Both the position numbers and the translations under genes were made by a program. A stretch of DNA of 64,000 nucleotides from NCBI RefSeq assembly GCF_029846175.1, contig NZ_JARWAC010000016.1:343167-407166 (forward strand). The letters run 5' to 3'. A model generated the notes under the pieces. The model was not told the origin of the DNA, made no database searches, and saw only the letters and a program-made list of their open reading frames with translations. This document shows, in pieces, positions 46,558 to 57,253 of this stretch. This stretch comes from Sphaerisporangium sp. TRM90804. GTDB lineage: Bacteria; Actinomycetota; Actinomycetes; Streptosporangiales; Streptosporangiaceae. How positions within the stretch are numbered: position 1 is the stretch's first letter; each line of letters starts with the position of its first letter.

Positions 46558-47951
46558 AACCCGTCGCCCCTGGGGGCTCCGCGGAGCCGGGCGCCGCCGG
46601 AGCGGCCGCGGCCGAACGGCGGGGCAGGCACGAGCGCCTGGGAACCGGGCGCTCCGAGGGGCCGCTCAAGGTCGCGCTGCTGGGCTGTGGCGTCGTCGGG
46701 TCGCAGGTCGTGCGGCTCATGCACGAGCAGGCCGACGATCTCGCCGCCCGCATCGGCGCGCCGCTGGAGCTCGCCGGGGTGGCCGTCAGGCGGCTCGGCC
46801 GCAAGCGCGACAGCGACGTCGACCCCGCCCTGCTCACCACCGACGCCGAGGGGCTGGTCACCCGCGACGACGTCGACATCGTCATCGAGGTGATCGGCGG
46901 CATCGAGCCGGCCCGGTCGCTCATCCTGGCGGCCATGGCGGGTGGCAAGTCGGTCGTCACCGCCAACAAGGCCCTGCTCGCGCAGGACGGCGCCGTCATC
47001 CACGGCGCCGCCAAGGAGCACGGCGCCGACCTCTACTACGAGGCCAGCGTGGCCGGGGCGATCCCGCTGCTCCGCCCGCTGCGCGAGTCGCTGGCCGGCG
47101 ACCGCGTGCACCGCGTGCTCGGCATCGTCAACGGCACCACGAACTACATCCTCGACAAGATGGACACCAGCGGCGCCTCGTTCGTCGACGCCCTCGACGA
47201 GGCCCAGTCCCTCGGGTACGCCGAGGCCGACCCGACCGCCGACGTCGAGGGCTTCGACGCCGCCGCCAAGGCCGCCATCCTGGCCGGCCTGGCGTTCCAC
47301 ACGCGGGTGACGGCGGCCGACGTCCACCGCGAGGGCATCACCGAGATCACCGCGACCGACGTCGCCAGCGCCAAGGCGATGGGGTACGTCATCAAGCTGC
47401 TGGCGATCTGCGCGCGCTCCGACGGCGGCGGCTCGGTCGGGGTGCGGGTGCACCCGGCCATGATCCCGAGGAGCCACCCGCTCGCGGGCGTGCGCGAGGC
47501 CTACAACGCGGTGTTCGTGGAGGCCGAGTCCGGCGGGCAGCTCATGTTCTACGGCAAGGGCGCGGGCGGCGCGCCGACCGCCTCGGCCGTGCTGGGCGAC
47601 CTGGTGGCCGTGGCGCGCAACCGGCTGGCGGGCACCCACGGGCCGCAGGAGTCCACCTACGCCGACCTTCGCGTCCACCCGATGGGCGAGACCGTCACGC
47701 GCTACCACGTGTCGCTGGACGTCGCCGACAAGCCCGGCGTGCTCGCCAGGGTCGCCGACATGTTCGCCAAGCAGGACGTGTCCATCCAGACCGTGCGCCA
47801 GGAGGGGCACGGCGACGAGGCACAGCTCGTGCTCGTGACCCACCGGGCCGCCGACTCCGCGCTGTCGGCCACAATAGAGGGCCTGCGCGAGCTCGACATC
47901 GTCAGAGACGTGCCGAGTGTGATGCGTGTGGAAGGCGAGGACAACCACTGA
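46554..47951 (+). CDS. hom: homoserine dehydrogenase
   Basis: Reduces aspartate semialdehyde to homoserine. 465 residues. The NAD(P)-binding motif is [14 protein letters not shown]. The catalytic region includes [11 protein letters not shown] and the substrate-binding [20 protein letters not shown]. The C-terminal ACT domain (about 385-455, [20 protein letters not shown]) suggests threonine feedback. It starts at GTG 46554, overlapping lysA. Unusually, thrC does not follow; glycosyltransferase genes come first. Confidence 0.96.
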   Translation: MKPVAPGGSAEPGAAGAAAAERRGRHERLGTGRSEGPLKVALLGCGVVGSQVVRLMHEQADDLAARIGAPLELAGVAVRRLGRKRDSDVDPALLTTDAEGLVTRDDVDIVIEVIGGIEPARSLILAAMAGGKSVVTANKALLAQDGAVIHGAAKEHGADLYYEASVAGAIPLLRPLRESLAGDRVHRVLGIVNGTTNYILDKMDTSGASFVDALDEAQSLGYAEADPTADVEGFDAAAKAAILAGLAFHTRVTAADVHREGITEITATDVASAKAMGYVIKLLAICARSDGGGSVGVRVHPAMIPRSHPLAGVREAYNAVFVEAESGGQLMFYGKGAGGAPTASAVLGDLVAVARNRLAGTHGPQESTYADLRVHPMGETVTRYHVSLDVADKPGVLARVADMFAKQDVSIQTVRQEGHGDEAQLVLVTHRAADSALSATIEGLRELDIVRDVPSVMRVEGEDNH

Positions 47952-47983
47952 CCTGCGCCTATCGGCCTGGCAGGAGGTGACGG

Positions 47984-49096
47984 GTGTCGTCCGAGGGTGC
48001 CGCCACCCCGCTCGGTTACGTGCGCACGCCCACCGGAGGGTCCGCCGACCTCTCCTTCGACGGAGGGCGGCCCGTGCTCGCCGGCGAGCCGTCTGGCGCG
48101 CCGCCGACGGCCGCCGCGGTGGCGCGGCTGCGCTCGTTCGACGGGCTGCGGGTGTGCTGGCCCGGGTCTCCGGCGGGCGTCATCGAGACGCTGCTCCCGC
48201 TGGCCGCCGCCGGGGTCCCGCTGTACGCCGCCGATGCGCCGGCCTGGGTGAAGGAGGCCGATCCCGAGCTGGCCGGGCTGCTCACCTCGTGGGCGCCGGG
48301 CCCGGCCGAGGCGTCCCTCCGCTCGGTGGGCGACCTGCGCAGGGAGGAGCACAGCGTGCGGCTGCGGCGCCACGGCGCGCGGGCCGGGCGTCCGGCCGCC
48401 GCGCCCAAGGTCAGCGTGGTGATGTGCAGCAAGCGGCCGCACCTGCTCGGGTCGGCGCTCGCCCAGATCGCGCGGCAGCGGCACGTCGAGGCCGAGGTCC
48501 TGCTCGGCCTGCACGGCGTGCCGGCCTCGCACGACGACGTGCGCCGGGCCTTGGACGCCTTCCCGCTCCCGATCACCGTCGTCGAGGCCGAGGCGGCCAC
48601 GCCGTTCGGCGCGGTGCTGAACGAGGTGGCGTCCAGGGCGGCCGGCGACGAGATCGCCAAGTGGGACGACGACGACTGGTACTCCCCGGAGCACCTCGGC
48701 GACCTGATCATGGCCCGCGACTACTCCGGCGCCGACATCGTCGGCACCGCCGCCGAGTTCTTCTACCTGGAGCCGCTCGACCTCACCGTCCGGCGCACCG
48801 ACTACACCAGCGAGGTGTGGTCCGACCACGTCGCGGGCGGTACGATCTTCGTTGCTCGGGCGAAATTTCACGAAATAGGGGGCTTTGGGCAGGTGGCGCG
48901 CGGGGTGGACTCCCACTTCCTCAAGGCCGCCCACGCGGCCGGCGGCCGCATCTACCGCACCCAGGGCCTCGGATACGTACTGCGCCGCTCGCTGGCCGAA
49001 GACCACACCTGGCGGCTTCCGCTGGCCCACTTCATACGCGTCGCGGCGAACCAGTGGCGCGGCTTCCGCCCGAGCCTGATCCTGGAAGCCTCATGA
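47984..49096 (+). CDS. GT2-family glycosyltransferase
   Basis: Protein of 370 residues beginning at GTG 47984 after a strong AGGAGGTGA. The N-terminal 130 residues are a separate alpha/beta domain. The GT-A domain begins KVSVVMCSKRPHLLGSALAQ and carries the metal-binding EIAKWDDDDWYSPEHLGDL. There are no membrane segments. Its start is 32 bases from the hom stop and its end overlaps the next glycosyltransferase (ATGA). It is likely part of a surface glycan pathway; donor unknown. Confidence 0.9.
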   Translation: MSSEGAATPLGYVRTPTGGSADLSFDGGRPVLAGEPSGAPPTAAAVARLRSFDGLRVCWPGSPAGVIETLLPLAAAGVPLYAADAPAWVKEADPELAGLLTSWAPGPAEASLRSVGDLRREEHSVRLRRHGARAGRPAAAPKVSVVMCSKRPHLLGSALAQIARQRHVEAEVLLGLHGVPASHDDVRRALDAFPLPITVVEAEAATPFGAVLNEVASRAAGDEIAKWDDDDWYSPEHLGDLIMARDYSGADIVGTAAEFFYLEPLDLTVRRTDYTSEVWSDHVAGGTIFVARAKFHEIGGFGQVARGVDSHFLKAAHAAGGRIYRTQGLGYVLRRSLAEDHTWRLPLAHFIRVAANQWRGFRPSLILEAS

Positions 49097-50763
49097 CCCC
49101 CCTGATCCGCGCCAACGACTACACCGTGCTCGACCCTCCAGAGCTCGGGTCCTGGACGCCCGGCCTGACGGTCAGCGTGGTCGTCCCCGCCTACAACGGC
49201 CACGACAAGCTCGACCTGGTGCTCGCCGGCCTCGCCGTCCAGAGCTACCCGGCCGGGCTCATGGACGTCGTGGTCGTCGACAACGGCAGCAGCCCGCCCC
49301 TGCGCCTGCCGGAGCTGCGTCCCCGGCGCACCCGGCTGGTCGTGTGCGACACGCCCGGCCGGGCCGACGCCCGAAACGCCGGCCTGGCCGCCGCCGAGGG
49401 CGAGGTCGTGCACTGGCTCGACTCCGACGTCGTCCCCGACCGGCACGAGGTCGAGGCGCACATGCGCTGGCACCACCTGGCCCCCTACCTGGTGGTCACC
49501 GGCTACCTTCGCTTCACCGCCCGCACGCCGCCCGGCCCGGAGGCCGTGGCCGAAGCCGCCGACCTCGCCGAGCTGTTCGAGCCCGCCGAGCCCCACGAGT
49601 GGCTCGTCGACCTGGTGGAGCGCACCAACGGCCTGACCCGGGCGGCCAACCGCGCCTTCAGCCTGCACGTCGGCGGCGCCACCTCGGTGAGCCGGCGACT
49701 CCTGGACGACGCCGGCCCCATGGACGAGGACCTGGTCCTCGGGCAGGACACCGAGATGGGGTACCGGCTGGCCCAGGCCGGCGCCGTCTTCGTCCCCGAG
49801 CCGCGCGCCCGCGGCTACCACCTGGGGCCGTCGATGCGCATGCGCGACAAGCAGCTCATCGACCGCGTCAGCCACGCCACGATCGGCGACCGCGTCCCGC
49901 AGTACCGGTGGCTGCGCACCCATCCCACCCGGCAGTGGAAGGTGCCCTACCTGGAGGTCGTCGTCGAGGCCGCCGGCTACGAGGACACCCGCGCCACCGT
50001 GGACGCCGTGCTCGCCGGCACCGTGCCCGACGTCTCGGTGCTGCTGGTCGGCCCCTGGGACACCCTCGTCCCCGAACGGCGGGCGCCGCTCAAGGACCCC
50101 CACCTCGACCTCACGCTCATCCACGCCCACTACGCCCACGAGGGGCGCGTGCGCGCCACGCCGGCCGAGACCGGGCGCCTGGCGCCGTTCCGCCTGCGGC
50201 TGCCTGCCGGCTGGGTGCCGGGGGAGGACACCCTGGCCCGGCTGCTCGACCTCGCGGTGGACGGCGAGCACGGCCTGGTGGAGGTGCTGCTCGCCGAGGG
50301 CGCCGGCGGCGTGGTCGCCGCCCGGCTGGAGCGCCGCGCCGCCTTCGCCCGCGCGGCGCTGGTCGCCGGGCGCGGCGACACCCTGGACGACGTCGTCGAC
50401 GACGTCTACGGCAGCCTGTGGACCGACGGCGAGACCTGGGGCTTCGTCCCCGCCTCCGAGGCGGCCCCGGGCAAGGGGCGCAGGGCGGCCTACCGCGCCC
50501 GTCTGGAGACCGAGGCCGAGGTCGTCCGGCTGACCAAGGAGGCCGAGCGCCTGCGCGGCCAGGTGGCCAAGTGGCGCGAGGAGTCAGGGCGCTGGCGCAA
50601 GTCGGCCGTCGACCTGCGCCGCGAGGTCGGCACCCTGCGCCGCGAGGTGGCCGCCCTGAAGGCGGGCCGGCTCCGCGCGGCGATCAAGAAGATCTCCGCC
50701 AGGCGCGCCCGCCCGCCGGGCGCCGACGGCGAGCCCGTGGCGCCGGGCACCGAGAGTCCCTGA
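49093..50763 (+). CDS. GT2-family glycosyltransferase with C-terminal coiled coil
   Basis: Protein of 556 residues starting at ATG 49093, overlapping the upstream gene's stop. The GT-A domain (about 20-260) has [40 protein letters not shown] and LVLGQDTEMGYRLAQAGAV. A second domain (about 285-460) follows. A Lys/Arg/Glu-rich coiled coil occupies about 475-535. It is clearly paralogous to the convergent gene at 50.8 kb: both open with HNDY/ANDY, then SWTP or GWTP, then LTVSVVVPA. Confidence 0.9.
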   Translation: MTPLIRANDYTVLDPPELGSWTPGLTVSVVVPAYNGHDKLDLVLAGLAVQSYPAGLMDVVVVDNGSSPPLRLPELRPRRTRLVVCDTPGRADARNAGLAAAEGEVVHWLDSDVVPDRHEVEAHMRWHHLAPYLVVTGYLRFTARTPPGPEAVAEAADLAELFEPAEPHEWLVDLVERTNGLTRAANRAFSLHVGGATSVSRRLLDDAGPMDEDLVLGQDTEMGYRLAQAGAVFVPEPRARGYHLGPSMRMRDKQLIDRVSHATIGDRVPQYRWLRTHPTRQWKVPYLEVVVEAAGYEDTRATVDAVLAGTVPDVSVLLVGPWDTLVPERRAPLKDPHLDLTLIHAHYAHEGRVRATPAETGRLAPFRLRLPAGWVPGEDTLARLLDLAVDGEHGLVEVLLAEGAGGVVAARLERRAAFARAALVAGRGDTLDDVVDDVYGSLWTDGETWGFVPASEAAPGKGRRAAYRARLETEAEVVRLTKEAERLRGQVAKWREESGRWRKSAVDLRREVGTLRREVAALKAGRLRAAIKKISARRARPPGADGEPVAPGTESP

Positions 50764-50816
50764 CGATCGATCCGCCGGAGGGGCCACGCGACGCCGCCGC
50801 CGGCGGCGACCGGCGG

Positions 50817-52430
50817 TCAGCGTCCGCCGATGGCCGATCGCAGCCGGCTCATCAGCGCGTCCCGGGCCGATCGCGACGACGCCGGGGCTGCGCTCGCCGG
50901 GCCCGGGGCCTGCGGGGCCGTGCCGCCCCGCCCGGCCGCGGGCTGGTCCTGCGGCGCCGCCGCCGCGCGGCGGGCCGAAGAGGCGGCGTCGCCGCGCTGG
51001 GGGGCGGGAGGCCAGAACTCGGCTGCCTGGGCCCGGCGCACGCCGTGGGTCTGGGCGACGACCTCGGTCAGGTCCTCGCCGGGGCCGGCGAGCAGGCGGG
51101 CGCGGTTCACGGCGTCGGTGCGCTCCAGGCGGGCCGTCCGGCCGCCGGGCAGGCCGACCAGCAGCAGCCCCGAGCGGTCCTCGGTGACCGCCTTGATCAT
51201 CAGCTCCAGGGAACGGCGTCCCAGCGGCACGTCGACCGGGCCGGTGTAGCGGAACGGGACCGGCGCGGCGTCGGGCGCGGGGGTGGAGACCAGGTGGACG
51301 GCGTCGTCGTACTGGAACTGCTCGCGGATCAGGCGGGCCTCGAAGCCGGGGTCGCCCAGCAGGGGGTGACGGCCCGCGGGCAGCTCGGCCCAGGGGCCGG
51401 TGAGCGTGACCCGCACGTCTGGGACGCTGCCGCTCAGCGCCGCGCTCACCGCCGCCCGCACCTCGGGCTCGCCGCGGCCGGCGGCGTCCAGGACGACCTC
51501 CACGTACGGCACCTTCCAGCGCCGGCCCGGCTCCTTGCGCAGGTCGCGGCGGAGCGGCACGCGGTGGGCCAGGAACGGGGAGACCACGCGAACGATCGCG
51601 TCGCCGTCGACCCGCTGCGCGGGCAGGCCCAGGTGGACGGCGCGGGCCTCCGGGTCGGGGACGAAGACGGCGCCGCTCATGGCCAGCCGGTAGGCGAACT
51701 CGGTGTCCTGGCCCCGCAGCACGTCGGTGTCGAACCCGCCGAGCCGGTGGAACAGGGCGCGGCGGAACGACACGGTCGGCCCGGTGGCCACGTGGTAGGG
51801 GTTCTTGCTCGCCCGCAGCCCGTCGAGGCGCCGGATGGTCGCCTCGGTGGAGCTCGGCACCGCCCGCTCCAGGTCGAACAGCGTGTCCAGCGCGCCCGCG
51901 CGCACGCCCGCGTGCACCTGGGCGGGCGTCAGCTCGGGCTCCTCGACGAAGCTCTTGGCGCCGATCGTCACCAGGTAGTCGGCCAGGTGGTGCCAGCGCA
52001 TCAGGGCCTCGATGTGCTCGCGGCCGGTGACCATGTCGGCGTCCAGCCGCTGGACGACGTCCCCCTCGGCGAGCGTGACGCCGCTGTTGAGGGCGTGCGA
52101 GGCCCCCCACCCGCCCGGCGCGGCCCGCACCAGGCGGGTGCGCTCGGGGCGGATCTCCGGCAGGCGCAGCGGCGGCCGGCTGCCGTCGTCCACGACGACG
52201 ACCTCCATGAGGCCCGACGGGTAGGTCTGCGCGGCGAGCGCGGCGAGCGTCAGGTCGAGGCGGTGCTGCGCGCCGTGCGCGGGGACGACCACGCTGACCG
52301 TCAGGGTGGGCGTCCAGCCCCCGAGCGGGGGAGGGACGAGCGGCGAGTAGTCGTTGTGGCGGAGCCTGGGCCGGTCGTGCACGCCGCCAGGCTCCCGTCC
52401 GCTGGAGCCGGAGCTCCTGGTTTCAGCCAT
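50817..52430 (-). CDS. GT2-family glycosyltransferase, paralogue of the convergent gene
   Basis: Protein of 537 residues. The GT-A domain has [40 protein letters not shown] and [19 protein letters not shown], aligning throughout with the glycosyltransferase ending at 50763. The C-terminus is Ala/Pro/Arg-rich rather than coiled coil. The start is uncertain: ATG 52430 is chosen, with GTG 52445 just upstream as an alternative. Its two-domain plan and length suggest tail-to-tail duplication of one ancestor. Confidence 0.88.
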   Translation of the reverse strand: MAETRSSGSSGREPGGVHDRPRLRHNDYSPLVPPPLGGWTPTLTVSVVVPAHGAQHRLDLTLAALAAQTYPSGLMEVVVVDDGSRPPLRLPEIRPERTRLVRAAPGGWGASHALNSGVTLAEGDVVQRLDADMVTGREHIEALMRWHHLADYLVTIGAKSFVEEPELTPAQVHAGVRAGALDTLFDLERAVPSSTEATIRRLDGLRASKNPYHVATGPTVSFRRALFHRLGGFDTDVLRGQDTEFAYRLAMSGAVFVPDPEARAVHLGLPAQRVDGDAIVRVVSPFLAHRVPLRRDLRKEPGRRWKVPYVEVVLDAAGRGEPEVRAAVSAALSGSVPDVRVTLTGPWAELPAGRHPLLGDPGFEARLIREQFQYDDAVHLVSTPAPDAAPVPFRYTGPVDVPLGRRSLELMIKAVTEDRSGLLLVGLPGGRTARLERTDAVNRARLLAGPGEDLTEVVAQTHGVRRAQAAEFWPPAPQRGDAASSARRAAAAPQDQPAAGRGGTAPQAPGPASAAPASSRSARDALMSRLRSAIGGR

Positions 52431-52445
52431 GAGAAGCAAGTCCAC

Positions 52446-52512
52446 ACCTCCCCCACGGACCTCCGGCCTCGCGGAGGCGGGTGGCCTCCGGCTCCGCCCG
52501 TGGGGGGGAGGT
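52446..52512. promoter_or_regulatory. long inverted repeat in the glycosyltransferase/thrC divergent region
   Basis: Arms ACCTCCCCCACGG (52446-52458) and CCGTGGGGGGGAGGT (52498-52512) pair with a two-base bulge, enclosing further GC-rich stems around 52460-52495. The left arm, read on the minus strand, includes the GGAGG nearest the glycosyltransferase start. Folding could therefore hide that ribosome binding site. Confidence 0.45.
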
Positions 52513-52562
52513 CGAGATGATCGATGTCCTTTTCGCATCGTTCGCGGCCGGCGATTCGACCC

Positions 52563-52568
52563 TATACA
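52563..52568 (+). promoter_or_regulatory. candidate -10 box TATACA upstream of thrC
   Basis: TATACA is the best -10-like hexamer in the 328-base divergent gap. It would give thrC a leader of about 185 bases. The -35 position (TTCGCG) is poor. A second -10-like TAGACT lies at 52667. No gene is seen in the gap. Confidence 0.3.
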
Positions 52569-52758
52569 AGGAATCTGGGAGCTTCGTGTGAGTGCTGGGA
52601 CGACCCCTCGGCGCCCGGCCGGGTTCCATCCTGTGGACAACGGAACGGCGGGGGCGGTGGCGGCCGTAGACTCGGGATCTGATACCGCTGGTCGTGGACC
52701 GGCGAGTTACGCGCCGTCGAGAACGCGTCACGCCGGGCCGGGCGCGGGAGGAGCAGCG

Positions 52759-53817
52759 ATGTTGAGGGCATGGCGTGGGCTGATCGAGGAGTACCGTGAC
52801 CGGCTTCCCGTGACCGCCACGACCCCCGTGGTCACCCTGCTCGAAGGCGGCACGCCGCTGGTCCCCGCGAGGCGCCTCTCCGATCTCACGGGCTGTGAGG
52901 TCCACCTGAAGGTCGAGGGCCTCAACCCCACGGGCAGCTTCAAAGACCGCGGCATGACCGTCGCCATCAGCAAGTCGCTCGAAATGGGCGCTAAGGCGGT
53001 CATCTGCGCCTCCACCGGCAACACCAGCGCCTCCGCCGCGGCCTACGCCGTTCGCGCCGGGCTCACCTGCGCGGTCCTCGTGCCCCGGGGCAAGATCGCC
53101 ATGGGCAAGCTGGCGCAGGCGCTCGTGCACGGCGCCAAGCTCATCCAGGTCGACGGCTCGTTCGACGACTGCCTCGACATGACGCGGAAGCTCGCGGAGA
53201 ACTACCCCATCGCGCTGGTCAACTCCGTCAACCCCCACCGCCTGCAGGGCCAGAAGACCGCGGCCTTCGAGATCGTCGACGCCCTGGGCGACGCGCCCGA
53301 CATCCACTGCATCCCGGTCGGCAACGCCGGCAACATCTCGGCGTACTGGATGGGATACCGCGAGTATGCCGCCGACGGCGTCGCCACCCAGACCCCGCGC
53401 ATGCTCGGGTTCCAGGCCAGCGGCGCCGCGCCCATCGTCAACGGCGCCCCCGTCACCCACCCGCACACGATCGCCACGGCCATCCGCATCGGCAACCCGG
53501 CCTCCTGGAAGCTCGCCGAAGCCGCGCGCGACGAGTCCGGCGGCGTCATCCAGGCCGTCACCGACCGCCGCATCGCCGCCGCGTACAAGCTGCTGGCCCA
53601 AGAGGAGGGCGTGTTCGTCGAGCTGGCCTCGGCCGCGAGCGTGGCGGGCCTGCTCCAGGCCCACGAGCAGGGCCTGGTCACCCCGGGGCGGCGTGTGGTG
53701 TGCACGGTCACCGGCAACGGCCTAAAGGATCCCGACTGGGCGATCTCCGGTGCCCCGACACCGGTGACGATCCCCGTCGACGCCTTCGCCGCCGCCGGCG
53801 CCCTCGAACTCGCCTGA
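52759..53817 (+). CDS. thrC: threonine synthase
   Basis: PLP enzyme converting O-phosphohomoserine to threonine. 352 residues. The PLP lysine is in [14 protein letters not shown]. The phosphate-binding loop is [25 protein letters not shown] and [15 protein letters not shown] are also characteristic. The ATG at 52759 follows GGGAGGAG. thrB follows after 34 bases. It has been separated from hom by the glycosyltransferase genes. Confidence 0.97.
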   Translation: MLRAWRGLIEEYRDRLPVTATTPVVTLLEGGTPLVPARRLSDLTGCEVHLKVEGLNPTGSFKDRGMTVAISKSLEMGAKAVICASTGNTSASAAAYAVRAGLTCAVLVPRGKIAMGKLAQALVHGAKLIQVDGSFDDCLDMTRKLAENYPIALVNSVNPHRLQGQKTAAFEIVDALGDAPDIHCIPVGNAGNISAYWMGYREYAADGVATQTPRMLGFQASGAAPIVNGAPVTHPHTIATAIRIGNPASWKLAEAARDESGGVIQAVTDRRIAAAYKLLAQEEGVFVELASAASVAGLLQAHEQGLVTPGRRVVCTVTGNGLKDPDWAISGAPTPVTIPVDAFAAAGALELA

Positions 53818-53851
53818 CCCGCCGCGACGCCCGCACCGAACCGAGGTACGA

Positions 53852-54799
53852 ATGTCATCCAGCAGCACCGTCGTCGTTCGCGTGCCCGCGACCAGCGCCA
53901 ACCTCGGCCCGGGCTTCGACTCCCTCGGCCTGGCGCTGTGCCTGTACGACGAGGTCGAGGCGAGTGTCTTCGAGCCGGCCGGCGCGCCCGCCGTCGAGGT
54001 CGGCGTCGAGGGCGAGGGCGCGGGGGAGCTCGACACCGGCGAGGGCCATCTGATCATCAGGGCGATGCGCGCCACCTTCGAGCGGGCGGGCGTGCCGCAG
54101 CCGACAGGCCTGCGCCTGCGGTGCCTCAACCGCATCCCGCACGCGCGCGGCCTCGGCTCCTCCTCGGCGGCGATCTGCGCCGGCATCCTCGCCGCCCGTG
54201 CCCTGGCGGCCCCCGGGCTGTCCGACGACGAGGTGTTCGCCCTGGCCACCGAGATGGAGGGGCACCCCGACAACGTCGCCCCCTGTCTCTTTGGCGGCCT
54301 TACCATCGCATGGAGCGACTTGTCGGGAAATCCGAGTAAGCTGAAGTTGAGCCCGCATGGGGGCGTCCGACCAGTGGTGTGTGTGCCGAGAACCCGGCTC
54401 TCCACCGAGGAGGCGCGCGGGCTCCTGCCGAAGGACGTGCCGCATGCCGACGCCGCGGCGAACGCCGGACGCGCGGCCCTGCTCATCGCGGCCCTTACCC
54501 AGCGGCCCGAGATGGGGCTGTTGCTCGCCGCCACGGAAGACCGACTGCACCAGGCCTACCGCGCGCCTGCCATGCCGCGGACCGCGGAGCTGGTACAACG
54601 TCTCCGCGAGGCGGGGGTTCCCGCCGTCGTGTCGGGGGCCGGGCCCACGGTGCTGGCGCTCGGAGCAGCGGATACCCATGATTTGATCGCGTCGAAAGCG
54701 GGTAGTGACTGGCACATCCAGCCATTGGACGTCGACCAGTCTGGTGCGCGCGTCATTTTCCCGAGACACGCTGATGCATCTTCGACCCTCAAGGAATAG
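53852..54799 (+). CDS. thrB: homoserine kinase
   Basis: GHMP kinase of 315 residues that phosphorylates homoserine for ThrC. The N-terminal VVVRVPATSANLGPGFDSLG and the ATP loop IPHARGLGSSSAAICAGILA (motif 2) are diagnostic. EMEGHPDNVAPCLFGGL and VVSGAGPTVLAL (motif 3) complete the family set. It sits directly after thrC in the same direction. Confidence 0.97.
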   Translation: MSSSSTVVVRVPATSANLGPGFDSLGLALCLYDEVEASVFEPAGAPAVEVGVEGEGAGELDTGEGHLIIRAMRATFERAGVPQPTGLRLRCLNRIPHARGLGSSSAAICAGILAARALAAPGLSDDEVFALATEMEGHPDNVAPCLFGGLTIAWSDLSGNPSKLKLSPHGGVRPVVCVPRTRLSTEEARGLLPKDVPHADAAANAGRAALLIAALTQRPEMGLLLAATEDRLHQAYRAPAMPRTAELVQRLREAGVPAVVSGAGPTVLALGAADTHDLIASKAGSDWHIQPLDVDQSGARVIFPRHADASSTLKE

Positions 54800-55225
54800 C
54801 AGTGTGCGCTGGTGATGTTAGGCTGATAGCCGCACCAGATGCCCCCGTTGCGGGTGCGTGCTTGTCAGCCATACATCGCTGGGTCGCGCCTCTCGTCGCA
54901 AGACGTGAGCCGCACAGCGGGCTTCCCGAATCCATCGCCTCCGGTTGGTCCACATCCGGTTGGCGCGTCGAGAAGCGGCGTAATCGGGGACATGCGCGTT
55001 CGAATCACATCGACATCTGGGCGGCGGTAACCAGCCGGGGGGCGACCCCCGGGCCCCCAACGGCTCGCGAATCTCTACGGTGACGGCTCTGTGCCGGTTC
55101 GACGCACCGGCTTCCCGACACCTTGGAAATTCGTCCAGCCCGACCCGGTCTGTCCCGCCGGGTCGAACCACCGGGACGCCTCGCTGATCATGGCCGGCGC
55201 CCGACCCCTGGGAAGGACCTTTTAG
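54800..55225 (+). promoter_or_regulatory. 426-base rho leader and promoter region
   Basis: No conserved gene is seen. The stretch is less GC-rich than its neighbours around 54800-55020, with TAGGCT (54819-54824) as a possible -10. A long leader is expected for autoregulated rho genes. Near 55040 a G-run/C-run stretch (CCGGGGGGCGACCCCCGGGCCCCC) can fold. A 63-codon frame (54839-55030) lacks a ribosome binding site and is not annotated. Confidence 0.4.
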
Positions 55226-57229
55226 TTGAGCGACACCACCGAACTCCTCTCCGACGCCTCCGGCGCAGTGCCGCCGACCGCCGGCGACACCCCCACCCGT
55301 GCCGCGGCCCGGCCGCGCCGTCGCTCCGGCACCGGCCTGTCCGCCATGGTGCTCCCTGAGCTGCAGGCTCTCGCGTCGAGCCTCGGCATCAGCGGGATCG
55401 GGCGCATGCGCAAGAGCCAGCTCATCGCGGCCATCCAGGAGAAGCAGGGCGTGGCCTCCGAAGGCGCGCCCTCCTCCGCACCCGCTGAGCCCACTCCCGT
55501 CGCGGCGCCCGTGGCGACCGCCGAGCCGGTGGCCGAGCGCCCCGCCCGCACGCGCAGGGAACGTTCCCGTCCCGCGCCGGTCGAGGCCGTCGTAGAGCCC
55601 CGCGAGGAGCGCGCCCCCGTCGTGGAGGCGCCGCCCGTCGAGCAGGCTCCCGCCGCCGTCTCCGCACCTCCCGCCGCGGCTTCCGCTCCCGCCGCCGACC
55701 CCGGTCAGGCCGAGGGCAGGCCCGAGCGCGGCGAGTCCCGCCGCGAGCGCGGGGAGCGCCGCGGACGCGGCGACCGTCGCGACCGCGGGGACAACCGCCC
55801 CGACAACCGCAACGACAACAGCCGTCCGGAGCAGCGCGCCGCCGACGCCGGCGACGCCCGCCGTGAGCAGGGCCGCGACCGCGACCAGGGTCGTGAGCAG
55901 AGCCGCGACCAGGTGCGCGACCAGGGCCGCGACCAGGTGCGCGAGCAGTCGCGCGGCGACCAGTCCCGCGGCGACCAGTCCCGCGACCCGCAGGGCGACG
56001 ACGACCGTCGTGGCCGCCGCGGCCGGTTCAGGGAGCGCAACCGCCGGGGCCGCGACCGCTTCGACAGCAACGAGCCCGTGATCGGCGACGACGACGTCCT
56101 CATCCCGATCGCCGGAATCCTCGACATCCTCGACAACTACGCGTTCGTGCGCACCAGCGGCTACCTGCCGGGCGCCAACGACGTCTACGTCTCGCTGGCG
56201 CAGATCCGCCGCAACAACCTGCGTAAGGGCGACGTCATCACCGGCGCCGTGCGCCAGCCCCGCGACGGCGAGCGGCGCGAGAAGTTCAACGCGCTCGTGC
56301 GGCTCGACACCGTCAACGGCATGGATCCCGAGCAGGGGCGCAACCGTCCCGACTTCTCCAAGCTCACCCCGCTGTACCCGCAGGAGCGGCTGCGCCTGGA
56401 GACCGACCCCAACATCCTGACGACCAGGATCATCGACCTGGTCGCCCCGATCGGCAAGGGTCAGCGCGGCCTCATCGTCTCCCCGCCCAAGGCCGGCAAG
56501 ACGATGGTGCTGCAGTCGATCGCCAACGCGATCACCAGGAACAACCCCGAGTGCCACCTGATGGTCGTCCTGGTCGACGAGCGTCCCGAAGAGGTCACCG
56601 ACATGCAGCGGTCGGTGAAGGGCGAGGTCATCCACTCGACCTTCGACCGCCCCGCCGAGGACCACACCACCGTCGCCGAGCTCGCCATCGAGCGCGCGAA
56701 GCGCCTGGTGGAGCTGGGCCACGACGTCGTGGTGCTGCTCGACTCCATCACCCGCCTCGGCCGCGCCTACAACCTGGCGGCCCCGGCGTCCGGACGCATC
56801 CTGTCCGGTGGTGTCGACTCCACCGCGCTGTACCCGCCCAAGCGCTTCTTCGGCGCCGCCCGCAACATCGAGAACGGCGGCTCGCTGACGATCCTCGCCA
56901 CGGCGCTGGTGGAGACCGGCTCCAAGATGGACGAGGTCATCTTCGAGGAGTTCAAGGGCACCGGCAACGCCGAGCTGAAGCTCAACCGCTCCCTGGCCGA
57001 CAAGCGCATCTTCCCCGCGGTGGACGTCGACGCGTCCGGCACCCGCAAGGAAGAGATCCTGATGTCCAAGGACGAGCTGCAGATCGTCTGGAAGCTGCGC
57101 CGGGTGCTGCACGCGCTCGACATGCAGCAGGCGCTTGAGCTGCTCCTGGAGAAGATGCGGGAGACCCAGTCCAACGCGGAGTTCCTGCTGCAGGTGCAGA
57201 AGACGACGGTCAGCTCCGAGCGCGACTAG
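55226..57229 (+). CDS. rho: transcription termination factor Rho
   Basis: Hexameric RNA-dependent ATPase and terminator of 667 residues, starting at TTG 55226 after GGAAGGACC. The N-terminal helix bundle ([20 protein letters not shown]) is followed by a long disordered insert (about 80-280), first Pro/Ala-rich, then Arg/Asp/Gln-rich with RDQGREQ/RGDQSRG repeats, as usual in actinobacterial Rho. The RNA-binding OB fold ([19 protein letters not shown]) and the ATPase core with Walker A (SPPKAGKT), [11 protein letters not shown] and Walker B ([13 protein letters not shown]) follow. Confidence 0.97.
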   Translation: MSDTTELLSDASGAVPPTAGDTPTRAAARPRRRSGTGLSAMVLPELQALASSLGISGIGRMRKSQLIAAIQEKQGVASEGAPSSAPAEPTPVAAPVATAEPVAERPARTRRERSRPAPVEAVVEPREERAPVVEAPPVEQAPAAVSAPPAAASAPAADPGQAEGRPERGESRRERGERRGRGDRRDRGDNRPDNRNDNSRPEQRAADAGDARREQGRDRDQGREQSRDQVRDQGRDQVREQSRGDQSRGDQSRDPQGDDDRRGRRGRFRERNRRGRDRFDSNEPVIGDDDVLIPIAGILDILDNYAFVRTSGYLPGANDVYVSLAQIRRNNLRKGDVITGAVRQPRDGERREKFNALVRLDTVNGMDPEQGRNRPDFSKLTPLYPQERLRLETDPNILTTRIIDLVAPIGKGQRGLIVSPPKAGKTMVLQSIANAITRNNPECHLMVVLVDERPEEVTDMQRSVKGEVIHSTFDRPAEDHTTVAELAIERAKRLVELGHDVVVLLDSITRLGRAYNLAAPASGRILSGGVDSTALYPPKRFFGAARNIENGGSLTILATALVETGSKMDEVIFEEFKGTGNAELKLNRSLADKRIFPAVDVDASGTRKEEILMSKDELQIVWKLRRVLHALDMQQALELLLEKMRETQSNAEFLLQVQKTTVSSERD

Positions 57230-57253
57230 CGCGAGGGCGGCATCGACGCATGA

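Noticed and set aside
54839..55030. 63-codon frame in the rho leader as a possible leader peptide
   Set aside because: No ribosome binding site and no recognisable conservation signal; kept only as part of the leader description.
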